Counted from the stretch's first letter, positions 37,620 to 46,166 are shown. The stretch is 64,000 nucleotides of DNA from Mesorhizobium ciceri biovar biserrulae WSM1271 (GCF_000185905.1 NC_014923.1:4983501-5047500); one strand, 5' to 3'. Notes: generated from the letters alone by a model not told the origin. Numbers and translations are program-made.

Positions 37620-38714
37620 TCATTGCCCTCCATGCGGAAGGAGGAAACCCTTTTCCGCCGGCCAGGTGAGCCAGACGGAATTGCCCTTGCTGAGCGCTGC
37701 GGCCGCCACCTCGTTCGGCACCGAGACGGTAACCTTGGCGCCTTGCCGTGTCGTCAGGTCGAGCCGCGTCGCAGCACCGAGATAGGTGGAGTTGGTGGCG
37801 GTAGCGGCGATGCCATTCTCGCCATCCGCCGCCTCGCCCGATATCGACATGTATTCGGGCCGGATCGCCAGGATGGCATCGCCGCGCACGAGTTCGGCCT
37901 TGCAGCCCATGCTGACCGCGCGGTCTTCGCAAAGGCCGGTCGAGCCATTGCCGGCAGGCTTGACGCCCTTCAGCGGCAGCATGTTGATTTCGCCGAGGAA
38001 CTCGGCGACGAAGCGGTTGTCCGGCCGGTCGTAGACTTCGTCGGGCGCTCCGACCTGCAGCAGTTTGCCGTGGTTGAAGATGGCAACGCGCGACGACAGC
38101 GCCAGCGCCTCGCTCTGGTCGTGGGTGACGAAGACGAAAGTGGTTCCGGTTTCCTGGTGCAGCCGCTTCATCTCGGCCTGCATCTGGCCGCGCAGGCTCT
38201 TGTCGAGCGCCGAGAACGGCTCATCGAGCAACAGCACGCCAGGTTCGAACACCAGCGCACGGGCCAGCGCCACGCGCTGCTGCTGGCCGCCCGACAGTTG
38301 CGCCGGCAGTTTCTTCTCGTGGCCCTTGAGACCGACGCGCTCGATCATCTCGCCGACACGGCGCTTGATGTCGGCGGCCGGTTTCTTGCGCACCTTGAGT
38401 GGGAAGGCGATGTTGGCTTCGACGCTCATATGCGGGAACAGCGCGTAGCCCTGGAACACCATGCCGGCGGCACGTTGCTCTGCCGGTCGGTCGGTGATGT
38501 CGACGCCGTCGCTGAACAGCTTGCCCTCGGTCGGCTGCACGAAGCCCGCAAGGATCATCAGGAAGGTGGTCTTGCCCGAACCCGACGGCCCGAGCAGGGT
38601 CAGGAACTCGCCACGGCCGATATCGAGCGACAGATTGTCCAGCGCACGGAACGAGCCGAAGCTCTTGCCGATCCCGATTGCCTTGATCTCTGCGGCACGG
38701 CCGGGTTGCTGCAT
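37620..38714 (-). CDS. ABC transporter ATP-binding protein, PotA-like
   Basis: The 364-aa ATPase has Walker A LGPSGSGKTTF (about residues 41-51), the signature LSGGQQQRVALARAL, Walker B VLLLDEPFSALD and the switch His (VTHDQSEALAL). A C-terminal TOBE regulatory domain follows from about residue 270 (AILAIRPEYMSI). This is the layout of PotA/FbpC-type import ATPases. It is the first gene of the importer operon and ends 67 bases before the binding-protein ATG. Confidence 0.93.
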   Translation of the reverse strand: MQQPGRAAEIKAIGIGKSFGSFRALDNLSLDIGRGEFLTLLGPSGSGKTTFLMILAGFVQPTEGKLFSDGVDITDRPAEQRAAGMVFQGYALFPHMSVEANIAFPLKVRKKPAADIKRRVGEMIERVGLKGHEKKLPAQLSGGQQQRVALARALVFEPGVLLLDEPFSALDKSLRGQMQAEMKRLHQETGTTFVFVTHDQSEALALSSRVAIFNHGKLLQVGAPDEVYDRPDNRFVAEFLGEINMLPLKGVKPAGNGSTGLCEDRAVSMGCKAELVRGDAILAIRPEYMSISGEAADGENGIAATATNSTYLGAATRLDLTTRQGAKVTVSVPNEVAAAALSKGNSVWLTWPAEKGFLLPHGGQ

Positions 38715-38834
38715 ACTGCCCTTTCCCTAACGCTTGTCGAAATCGTAGGCAGGGTGCCGGCTCACCGCAACCGAATAGTTTTCGCGTGATCGGCAAATTC
38801 CATTCATCTATGGCGAGATGGCGCCGCCTTGCCC

Positions 38835-39731
38835 TCAATACGGCAGAATGCGGTTCTCCTGGAGTTTCGACCGCAGCCATCCCGCGAACGCTTCCAGCAC
38901 CGGATGCGAAGCCTTGGCGTGTTCGGAGACCAGGAAATAAGAGCGTGGCGACTTGATCGCGATGTCGAACGGCCTGACCAGCCGGCCCTCGCTCAGCGCC
39001 CGCCGGCTGGTCAGTTCGTCGCCCATGGCGATGCCCTGGCCGGCAATCGCCGCCGAAAAGACCAGGTTCATGTCGGAAAAGAAGATGCCACCCTCGATGT
39101 CGGGGTTTTCCACCTTGGACAGCGCCAGCCAGCGCGCCCAATCCTCGGTGTCGTCGAGATGCAGCAGGTTGGCGCGCAGCACGTCCGACGGTCGGGAAAA
39201 ACCGCCGACCTTGTTGAGCAGCGTCGGGCTGCAGAGCGGCGTGAACGAGATTTCGCAGAGCGGCTCGACCGCCCGGTTCGGCCAATTGCCGACACCAAAC
39301 GCAATGAAGGCATCGGCATCTGCGTTGCTGACATCGTCGAGCCGGCGCGGCGTCAGGATGCGCAGCGCCACGTCAGGATACATCTGCCGGAACTCGCCGA
39401 TATGGGTGCACAAGAACAGCGAGGCGAAGCCGGGCGTGCAACTGACGGCGAACGAGCCGCCGACGCCGGTGCCGGCGTCCCGCGTCACCGCATCGCCCAA
39501 AACGGTGAGCGCCTTGCGCACGTCGCTGGCATAGCGCTGGCCGCGCGGCGTCAGCGCCACGCCCTTGCCGATGCGTTCGAGCAGGTCGAAGCCGAGATCG
39601 CGCTCCAGCAGACGAAGCTGATGGCTCACGGCGCTGCGGGTCAGGTGCAACTCGTCGGCGGCGCGCCAGACGCTGCCATGGCGGGCGAAGCTGTCGAGCG
39701 CACGCAGCGCTTGTGTGGATGGTATACGCAA
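38835..39731 (-). CDS. LysR family transcriptional regulator, GcvA-like
   Basis: The 298-aa protein opens with the LysR winged helix-turn-helix (RALDSFARHGSVWRAADELH, LTRSAVSHQLRLLERDLG, ALTPRGQRY). It is followed by a periplasmic-binding-fold effector domain of the GcvA subgroup (SFAVSCTPGFASLFL). It is divergent from the amidohydrolase/deiminase pair, with 84 bases between, and lies just upstream of the importer operon on the same strand. The simplest model is that it controls both in response to the imported substrate. Confidence 0.92.
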   Translation of the reverse strand: MRIPSTQALRALDSFARHGSVWRAADELHLTRSAVSHQLRLLERDLGFDLLERIGKGVALTPRGQRYASDVRKALTVLGDAVTRDAGTGVGGSFAVSCTPGFASLFLCTHIGEFRQMYPDVALRILTPRRLDDVSNADADAFIAFGVGNWPNRAVEPLCEISFTPLCSPTLLNKVGGFSRPSDVLRANLLHLDDTEDWARWLALSKVENPDIEGGIFFSDMNLVFSAAIAGQGIAMGDELTSRRALSEGRLVRPFDIAIKSPRSYFLVSEHAKASHPVLEAFAGWLRSKLQENRILPY

Positions 39732-39741
39732 GGAACCTCAG

Positions 39742-39758
39742 GTGAACCGAATTTGCAC
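39742..39758. promoter_or_regulatory. Possible LysR-type operator between the regulator and the amidohydrolase gene
   Basis: GTGAACCGAATTTGCAC is a partial dyad with GTG and CAC ends inside the 84-base divergent region. LysR proteins usually bind such short interrupted palindromes near the start of the divergent target. The symmetry is weak, so this is only a candidate. Confidence 0.25.
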
Positions 39759-39815
39759 GAACCGGGAAAACATATCACTTTTTAGCGAACCGCTTCACTG
39801 CTTTCTTCTCATGCC

Positions 39816-41435
39816 ATGGAGAAACCGGTGGCCACCTCGGCGCAAGCAACCGCCCTTGCCTGTCTCGACGGCATCCAGCCGTTGTTGTCCGCGTGGACAC
39901 GCATCATCTTCGATTACGGCGAGACCGCGTGGCGGGAATATCAATCCGCCGCCTGGTATGTCGAGCGACTGAAACTCGAAGGCTTTTCTGTCGAAGAAGG
40001 CTCCGGCGGCATGCCGACCGCCTTCTGCGCACATTGGACCAACGGCCCCGGCCCGACCATCGGCATGTACGCCGAATACGACGCGGTGCCGGGCAATTGC
40101 CAGGATGCCGCTACGGTCGAGCGTCCGCGCCGGGGACTTGGCAACCAGGCCGGCGGCCACACCGACCCGCATTCCGGGCTGGGTATTTCGAGCCTCGGCG
40201 GGCTGCTGGCGACCAAGGCCGCGATGCAGCGCCACGGCATATCAGGCACGCTGCGCTTCACCGGCGAGCCGGCGGAAAAGGTGCGTGGGTCAAAGCCGAT
40301 CCATGCCGCCAAGGGCTATTATGACGGCCTTGCCGGCATGATCTCCTTTCATCCGTTCTACATGCTGCCGCTCTGCAACACGGCGCGCTGGGACACGCAT
40401 TGCGGCGCGGCCTACGCGATGATCTATCGCTTCATCTGCGACCAACCGGAGCGCTGGGCGCTGGCTGCGGGTGCTGCACCCATTCCGCAAGCACATTCGG
40501 CGGCGCGCGCGCCCGGCGCCAACGACGCATTGATGATGATGTACATGGCCTCCAAGGCTCTGCGCGATTCCATGCTGCCTCACCAGGGCGGCTGGTCGAT
40601 CAGCGAGGCGATCCTGACGGCGGGGCAAGCGACCGCCGACAATTTGCCGGCGGGGCTGGCCGAGATTCAGTACATGATCCGCGTGCCGACGCTTGCCATG
40701 GCCGAGCAGGTCACCGCGGTGCTCGACCGCAATGCCGAGGCGGCGGCAGCGATGAGTGATTGCCGCACCGAGCGGCATTGGGTGTCGAAGTCACGACCGG
40801 GACTTGCCAATCATGCCATGGCCGAGATCGCCTATGAAGCGCTGTCGGCGGTCGGGCCGCCGCGCTGGGACGAAGACGCCAAGGCAGTCGCGCGCGAAAT
40901 GCAGGTCAATGCCGGGCGCATGGCGAGCGACGAGCCGTTCATCGAAGAGCTGGAGCGCCTGATCGAGCCGCAGGCGGCGGAAGCGATCCTGCGCCGCGAC
41001 CTGCCGCCCTCGCAGGTCAATTCGACCTCCGACGATTACACCGACATGAGCTGGCATACGCCGACGGCGCGCTTCTATGTCGCCCGCCCGGCGCTGCGTT
41101 CGGAGACCGGCTATCCCTATCCAGCCTGGGTGATGAATGCGCTGGGCGGTATTTCGGCCACGATCGACCCGATGGTGGCCTGCGCCTCCCGCACGATTGC
41201 GCTTGCCGCCCTTCGCCTGCTGGAAGACCAGACTGCCCGCGAGGCGGCGATGGACGAGTTCGTTACCCGCACCGGCGGCGGCATCGGCGGTTCGAACTGG
41301 ATCGCACCGCTTTGCGACTACGAGCCGCCGATCGGGTTTCGCTGGCCAGAATATGTCACCACCCCGCGTGGACGCGACTGGTGGATACCGAGCAATCAGA
41401 CACCCCCAAGTCACCTCACGAGGAGCATCCCATGA
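39816..41435 (+). CDS. M20-like amidohydrolase, AbgB-related
   Basis: The 539-aa protein resembles the aminobenzoyl-glutamate hydrolase B branch of M20 peptidases: GPTIGMYAEYDAVPGN (residues about 80-94), a metal-loop region GNQAGGHTDPHSGLG (110-123), TLRFTGEPAEKVRGSKP (145-161) and FHPFYMLPL. Two metal-site features differ from the family as I know it. The usual G-H-x-x-G-H-N is replaced by G-G-H-T-D-P-H, and the Glu-Glu pair of G-T-P-A-E-E is Glu154-Lys155. It probably cleaves an amide or ureido bond in a small molecule. The stop overlaps the start of the next gene (ATGA), so both are co-translated. Confidence 0.8.
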   Translation: MEKPVATSAQATALACLDGIQPLLSAWTRIIFDYGETAWREYQSAAWYVERLKLEGFSVEEGSGGMPTAFCAHWTNGPGPTIGMYAEYDAVPGNCQDAATVERPRRGLGNQAGGHTDPHSGLGISSLGGLLATKAAMQRHGISGTLRFTGEPAEKVRGSKPIHAAKGYYDGLAGMISFHPFYMLPLCNTARWDTHCGAAYAMIYRFICDQPERWALAAGAAPIPQAHSAARAPGANDALMMMYMASKALRDSMLPHQGGWSISEAILTAGQATADNLPAGLAEIQYMIRVPTLAMAEQVTAVLDRNAEAAAAMSDCRTERHWVSKSRPGLANHAMAEIAYEALSAVGPPRWDEDAKAVAREMQVNAGRMASDEPFIEELERLIEPQAAEAILRRDLPPSQVNSTSDDYTDMSWHTPTARFYVARPALRSETGYPYPAWVMNALGGISATIDPMVACASRTIALAALRLLEDQTAREAAMDEFVTRTGGGIGGSNWIAPLCDYEPPIGFRWPEYVTTPRGRDWWIPSNQTPPSHLTRSIP

Positions 41436-42364
41436 CCGTTCATGACCGCATTGTCGCCGAGCCGTTTTCGCTGCAGCGCCGCAACCCCGCCGGCGGCACC
41501 AAGCCGCTGACCGCCTGGGGTTTTGCCAACGAGACCGACGTGCTGACCGACGTCCTGCTCGGCTCGCCCAATTTCCTGCGTCATCTGTCGACCAGCTCGC
41601 TGTCGCGCAAGCACCTGCGCGAGGCGCCCTGCAACGTGCAGATCGCACAAGCACAGCACAAGGACCTGGTCGCCGCCTACGAGCATTTCGGCGTCAACAT
41701 CCACTGGCACGAGCCGACGCCCGAGCTGCCGATGCAGGTCTATTCCCGCGATTCCAGCGTCATGACGCCCTACGGCGCCTTCATCACCGCCATGGCCAAC
41801 TGGTGGCGGCGCGGCGAGAACTATGCCGCGATCCGCACCTATGAAAAACTCGGCATCCCGATCTACGACATGGTCACGGCTGGTACGTTCGAGGGCGGCG
41901 ACTTCAACGTCATCGAGGATGGCGTCGTGCTGATAGGCTGCGGCGGCGCGCGCACGCAGGAGGAAGGTGCGCGCCAGGTGCAGGCCTGGTTCGACAAGGA
42001 AGGCTGGGAAACCCGCATCGCCTTCATCGACGAATATTACGTCCATATCGACCTGATGGTGGTGCCGATCGCCGAAAAACTGACCGCCGTCTGCCTTGCC
42101 TGCACCGAGCCCGGCATTGTCGACTGGCTGAAGGGCAAAGGCCACGAGATCATCGACGTGCCGTTCCAGGACACGATGGCGCTCGGCTGCAACTTCATGT
42201 CGCTGGGCAAGGACCGGGTGATCGCGCCGACCTCCAGCCAGTCGCTGATCGGCCAGCTCAAGGCCCGCGGTTTCGAGGTCGCGGCCGTCGACATGAGCGA
42301 GATTTCGAAGACCGGCGGCGGCATCCACTGCATGGCGCAGGCGCTGAAGCGCGAACCGGCCTGA
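41432..42364 (+). CDS. Arginine deiminase/amidinotransferase superfamily enzyme
   Basis: The 310-aa protein belongs to the guanidino-group modifying superfamily (arginine deiminase, dimethylarginine hydrolase, amidinotransferase). The active-site set is complete: Asp107 (YSRDSSV), Glu154/Asp157 (TFEGGDFNV), His205 (YYVHIDLM) and nucleophile Cys300 (TGGGIHCMAQ). It should attack a guanidino or amidino carbon and release ammonia or an amine; the exact substrate is unknown. Coupling to an M20-like amidohydrolase suggests consecutive steps, for example deimination and then hydrolysis of the ureido or amide product. AGGAG lies 7 bases before ATG 41432. Confidence 0.85.
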   Translation: MTVHDRIVAEPFSLQRRNPAGGTKPLTAWGFANETDVLTDVLLGSPNFLRHLSTSSLSRKHLREAPCNVQIAQAQHKDLVAAYEHFGVNIHWHEPTPELPMQVYSRDSSVMTPYGAFITAMANWWRRGENYAAIRTYEKLGIPIYDMVTAGTFEGGDFNVIEDGVVLIGCGGARTQEEGARQVQAWFDKEGWETRIAFIDEYYVHIDLMVVPIAEKLTAVCLACTEPGIVDWLKGKGHEIIDVPFQDTMALGCNFMSLGKDRVIAPTSSQSLIGQLKARGFEVAAVDMSEISKTGGGIHCMAQALKREPA

Positions 42365-42514
42365 GCCGGCTCGCCCCTCAGCAACAAACCCGATACTGTG
42401 TCTTCGCTGCCCTTGTGAGTGCTGGAAAAATGGAGGAATAGTCTTGCGGAATGCATCGCCCTGAAATTGCCGGTTTGCGGTACTCAGGTCGTGCAATTGC
42501 TAGCCGGATTCCGA

Positions 42515-44668
42515 ATGGCCAGTCCCGAACCGCGCAAGAGAAGAGGTCCGATCGCCGCCCGGCTGCTGGCGCTCGACGCGTGGATCGATTCCTCGCTCTA
42601 CGAGATCGGCTTCAAGGCGCGCCAGTTCTGGGAATCGGCGACGATCTTCTCGCGGCGCTTCCGCGTCAACGGCTGGCGCCGTGGCATCATCGAAGTGTTG
42701 AGCGAAGGTTTTACGCTCGGCGCCGGCGGCATCGTGGTGATGCTGGCGCTGGCCATTCCGGCTTTCCAGGATACGGCCGGCGACTGGCGCGCCCAGGGCG
42801 ACTTCGCCGTCACCTTCCTCGACCGCTATGGCAACGAGATCGGCCAGCGCGGCATCATCCAGCGCGATTCCGTGCCGGTCGACGAGATGCCCGATCACGT
42901 CATCAAGGCGGTGCTTGCTACCGAGGATCGCCGCTTCTTCGATCACTACGGCATCGATGTGCTCGGCCTTTCCCGCGCCATCTTCGAGAATGTGCGGGCC
43001 AATTCCGTCGTTCAGGGCGGCTCGAGCATAACCCAGCAGCTGGCCAAGAACCTGTTCCTCACCAATGAGCGCACGCTAGAGCGCAAGATCAAGGAAGCCT
43101 TCCTGTCGCTGTGGCTCGAGGCCAATCTGTCGAAGAAGGAAATCCTGCAGCTCTATCTCGATCGAGCCTACATGGGGGGCGGTACGTTCGGCATCGAGGC
43201 GGCCGCCGATTTCTATTTCGGCAAGAGCGTCAAGGATCTGAACCTCGCCGAGGCGGCGATGCTGGCCGGGCTGTTCAAGGCGCCGACCAAATATGCGCCG
43301 CACATCAACCTGCCGGCAGCGCGCGCACGCGCCAATGTGGTGCTGTCCAACCTTGTCGATTCCGGCTTCATGACCGAGGGGCAGGTTCTGCAGGCAAGGC
43401 TGCATCCGGCCGATGTCGTCGACCGCGGCGAGCAGAAAAGTCCGGACTATTACCTCGACTGGGCATTCGACGAGGTCAAGAAGATCGCCAAACCGGGCCA
43501 GCACTCGCTTGTTGCCCACACCACCTTCGACGCGAACATCCAGAAGGCAGCGGAAGAATCGGTGGAGTTCCACCTGCGCCAGTTCGGCAAGGAGTACAAC
43601 GTCACCGAAGGTGCCGTCGTCGTCATCGAGACCAACGGCGCCGTGCGCGCCATCGTCGGCGGCCGCGACTATGGCGCCAGCCAGTTCAACCGCGCCACCA
43701 AGGCGCTGCGCCAGACCGGCTCGTCATTCAAACCCTATGTCTATGCAACGGCGATGGAACACGGCTTCACGCCCAACTCCATCATCTCCGGCGGCCCGAT
43801 CAGCTGGGGGTCCTGGTCGCCGCACAATTACAGCGGCGGATCGGCGGGCAATGTAACTCTGATCATGGCTATGGCCAAATCGATCAACACCGTGCCGGTT
43901 CGGCTGGCCAAGGATCACCTTGGCATCGGGCCGATCAAGGCCATGGCCGAGGCGATGGGCGTGGAATCGCCGCTCGAAGCGCACAAGACGATGGTGCTGG
44001 GCACCTCGGGCATGACGGTGATGGACCAGGCGACGGGCTACAGCGTGTTCGCCGACAACGGTTTCGTCGGCTTCCGGCACGGCATCAGCCAACTCGTCAC
44101 CCGCACCGGCGAGGTGGTTTATGATTTCGCCAAGGATGCGCCGCCGCCACACCGGGTGTTGTCGGAGCAGGCGCTGAAATCGATGAACACCATGCTGGCG
44201 GCAGTACCGGTGATGGGCACGGCGCGGCGGGCCCAACTTCCCAACATCGTCGTCGCCGGCAAGACGGGCACGACGCAATCCTACCGCGACGCCTGGTTTG
44301 TCGGCTTCACCGGCAACTACACGGCGGCGGTATGGATGGGCAATGACGATTTCACGCCGACCAAGAACATGACCGGCGGCTCGCTGCCTGCGATGGTATG
44401 GCAGCGCCTGATGGTCTATGCGCACCAGAACATCGACCTCAAGCCGATCCCGGGCATCGACAAGCCCTTCGTCGACGAGGAGATCGCTGCCAAAGCCGAG
44501 GAAGCACAGAAGAAGAGCGACGCGCAGGCGGTGGCCGATGCAGCCGCCGAACGGCCGCCGGTGCTGTCCAGCCGCACGACGCAGACGCTGCGGGACATGA
44601 CCAGCCTGTTCCAGTCGGCGCCCGTCCTCAATACGCCTCAACCGCCGGAGACGCTGTCGGCGCTGTGA
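42515..44668 (+). CDS. Penicillin-binding protein 1A family, transglycosylase/transpeptidase
   Basis: This bifunctional enzyme polymerises and cross-links peptidoglycan. After a cytoplasmic N-terminus and one helix (LGAGGIVVMLALAIPAF) come the GT51 domain (ATEDRRFFDHYGIDVLGLSR, GGSSITQQLAKNLFL) and the transpeptidase domain, with S-x-x-K in RQTGSSFKPYVYA, S-x-N in AKSINTVPVRLA and K-T-G in VAGKTGTTQSY. All catalytic residues are present. ATG 42515 gives 717 aa; in-frame GTG codons at 42419 and 42491 could extend the N-terminus, and no ribosome binding site decides clearly. The C-terminal tail is Ala/Glu-rich. Confidence 0.93.
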   Translation: MASPEPRKRRGPIAARLLALDAWIDSSLYEIGFKARQFWESATIFSRRFRVNGWRRGIIEVLSEGFTLGAGGIVVMLALAIPAFQDTAGDWRAQGDFAVTFLDRYGNEIGQRGIIQRDSVPVDEMPDHVIKAVLATEDRRFFDHYGIDVLGLSRAIFENVRANSVVQGGSSITQQLAKNLFLTNERTLERKIKEAFLSLWLEANLSKKEILQLYLDRAYMGGGTFGIEAAADFYFGKSVKDLNLAEAAMLAGLFKAPTKYAPHINLPAARARANVVLSNLVDSGFMTEGQVLQARLHPADVVDRGEQKSPDYYLDWAFDEVKKIAKPGQHSLVAHTTFDANIQKAAEESVEFHLRQFGKEYNVTEGAVVVIETNGAVRAIVGGRDYGASQFNRATKALRQTGSSFKPYVYATAMEHGFTPNSIISGGPISWGSWSPHNYSGGSAGNVTLIMAMAKSINTVPVRLAKDHLGIGPIKAMAEAMGVESPLEAHKTMVLGTSGMTVMDQATGYSVFADNGFVGFRHGISQLVTRTGEVVYDFAKDAPPPHRVLSEQALKSMNTMLAAVPVMGTARRAQLPNIVVAGKTGTTQSYRDAWFVGFTGNYTAAVWMGNDDFTPTKNMTGGSLPAMVWQRLMVYAHQNIDLKPIPGIDKPFVDEEIAAKAEEAQKKSDAQAVADAAAERPPVLSSRTTQTLRDMTSLFQSAPVLNTPQPPETLSAL

Positions 44669-44676
44669 TGGCGCGC

Positions 44677-44833
44677 CTCTTCCTTCTCCACCTGTGGGAG
44701 AAGGTGGATCGGCGCGCAGCGCCGAGACGGTTGAGGGGTGCTGGCCGGATCACCGTCCTTGCGAAGCTGGAACACCCCTCATCCGACCGAGCTTCGCTCG
44801 GCCACCGTCTCCCGCAGGTGGAGAAGGAAGAGG
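44677..44833. repeat. Large imperfect palindrome, Mesorhizobium-type intergenic repeat
   Basis: The left arm begins CTCTTCCTTCTCCACCTGTG and the right arm, read in reverse complement, begins CTCTTCCTTCTCCACCTGCG. Similarity continues for about 70 bases per arm, through a GAGGGGTG block, around a short centre. The transcript would fold into a long hairpin. A half copy follows pepN at 14948. Such elements are common between genes in Mesorhizobium; this one fills most of the gap between PBP1A and the DUF1214 gene. Confidence 0.8.
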
Positions 44834-44921
44834 CGGCTGCAATTCTACATCGGCCCGCTTGCCACAAGGCCCTGCGCCGCGATATCCCCGAGCGGCAACT
44901 CTTCGGTGTCCCCGGCCCTTC

Positions 44922-45506
44922 ATGCTCAAAACTGCCTTCCTGACGTTGCTTTCGCTTGCCATAGCCATCATCGGCGGTGGCGGCAGCGTCTGGTATGCGC
45001 TGAAAGTCCAGGATGGCGTCGGCGCCATCCGGATCGGTCAATGGACAGCCTTTCCCGATATCGGCACGCCGTCCGCCGATCCTTATTCCAAGGCTCGCGT
45101 GGCGCGCGAGGGCGTGCTTGCACTCGGCCGTGCCGAGGGGCTGTCCTTCGTCGCCGAGCGAGACACGGGCGGCGCCGAGCTCAAGCGCGAATGCACCTAC
45201 ACCATCGAGGGCGGATTTCCGACGGCGCGGTTCTGGACGCTCTACGCCGCCGACCAGTCGCTCAGCGTGGTCGAGACCGGCAAATCCCGGCTGGCGGCGC
45301 TGCAATCCTACGGGGTGGTGCGCCAGCCCGACAATTCGGTGATCATTTCCGCCGGCCATCACCCGATGCCCGGCAATTGGCTGCTGACAGACGGCTTCGG
45401 CAGGATGTATTTCGTGCTGACCTTCTACGACACGCCAATCGCCAGCAGCACGGGCCTGTCGGACGTCTCGCTGCCGCGGATCGTCAAGGTCGGCTGCGAT
45501 GCGTAG
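44922..45506 (+). CDS. DUF1214 domain membrane-anchored protein
   Basis: The 194-aa protein has one N-terminal helix (FLTLLSLAIAIIGGGGSVWYAL) and a DUF1214 domain outside the membrane, with R-F-W-T-L-Y-A-A-D, HHPMPGNWLLTDGFGRMYFV and Y-D-T-P. Proteins with DUF1254 and DUF1214 in one chain are usually about 450 aa and of unknown function. Here the two domains are encoded as separate overlapping genes. The DUF1254 frame starts 8 bases before this stop, so they are probably translated together. The palindromic repeat lies just upstream. Confidence 0.85.
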   Translation: MLKTAFLTLLSLAIAIIGGGGSVWYALKVQDGVGAIRIGQWTAFPDIGTPSADPYSKARVAREGVLALGRAEGLSFVAERDTGGAELKRECTYTIEGGFPTARFWTLYAADQSLSVVETGKSRLAALQSYGVVRQPDNSVIISAGHHPMPGNWLLTDGFGRMYFVLTFYDTPIASSTGLSDVSLPRIVKVGCDA

Positions 45507-46068
45507 TTTTTATGCGGCGATGCGCAGACTTTTGCATGCCGTCCTGCTCGGCCTGCTCGGCGCCGGCATTGTGCACATCGCCGTGCTGCTTCTGGTGCCT
45601 GAATTTTCCGAACGCGACGCCTGGTCGCGGCTGTCCATGGCTTCGGATCTCTACAAGATGACGCGGCTCGATGCCGAGGCCGGTGGGGCGCCCGTGGTGA
45701 AATCCGTCGACCCGCTGTTTTATGCAACGGCGTGCCGGTTCGACCTGGGCGAAGGTTTGGTCCGCGTCAAGGCACCTGGACATGTCCCGTTCTGGTCGGT
45801 GTCGGTCTATGACCGCAGCGGCCACAACATCTATTCCTTCAACGACCACACAGCGACCGGCGGCGTTCTGGATGCCGTGGTGCTGACGCCGGCGCAGATG
45901 ATCGACGTGCGCAAGGACCTTCCAGAGGATCTTCAGGGGGCGATCTTCGTCGAAGCGCCGATCGAGGAAGGCATCTTCGTCATCCGTGCCTTCGTCCCCG
46001 ACAGCAGCTGGAAGCCGATCGTGTCGCGCTTCTTCGAACAGAGTTCCTGTGAGTTGCAGGACTTCTAG
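45499..46068 (+). CDS. DUF1254 domain membrane-anchored protein
   Basis: The 189-aa protein has one N-terminal helix (LLHAVLLGLLGAGIVHIAVLLL) and then a DUF1254 region, with DLYKMTRLDAEAGG, DPLFYATACRFDLGEGLVRV, FWSVSVYDRSGHNIYSFND and EEGIFVIRAFVP. It overlaps the DUF1214 gene by 8 bases and is presumably its partner in the envelope. Function is unknown. A short palindromic repeat element begins directly after the stop. Confidence 0.85.
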   Translation: MRSFYAAMRRLLHAVLLGLLGAGIVHIAVLLLVPEFSERDAWSRLSMASDLYKMTRLDAEAGGAPVVKSVDPLFYATACRFDLGEGLVRVKAPGHVPFWSVSVYDRSGHNIYSFNDHTATGGVLDAVVLTPAQMIDVRKDLPEDLQGAIFVEAPIEEGIFVIRAFVPDSSWKPIVSRFFEQSSCELQDF

Positions 46069-46069
46069 A

Positions 46070-46166
46070 GCGTGTCGCGTCTGAACGGATTCAGACGACC
46101 CGCTTTAGGTCTTTGTTTTCATGCATGTCGTTCTCCAAAACCGAGGTCACTTTTGGGCGACATGCA
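46070..46166. repeat. Intergenic repeat element with nested hairpins
   Basis: The element has a small hairpin CTGAA/TTCAG (46081-46094). A longer one follows, in which TGCATGTCG (46122-46130) pairs with CGACATGCA (46158-46166) and CCAAAA pairs with TTTTGG inside. It closely resembles an element I know to be common between genes in Mesorhizobium and relatives. A further small hairpin, GGACC-AAA-GGTCC, follows nearby. Confidence 0.6.
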
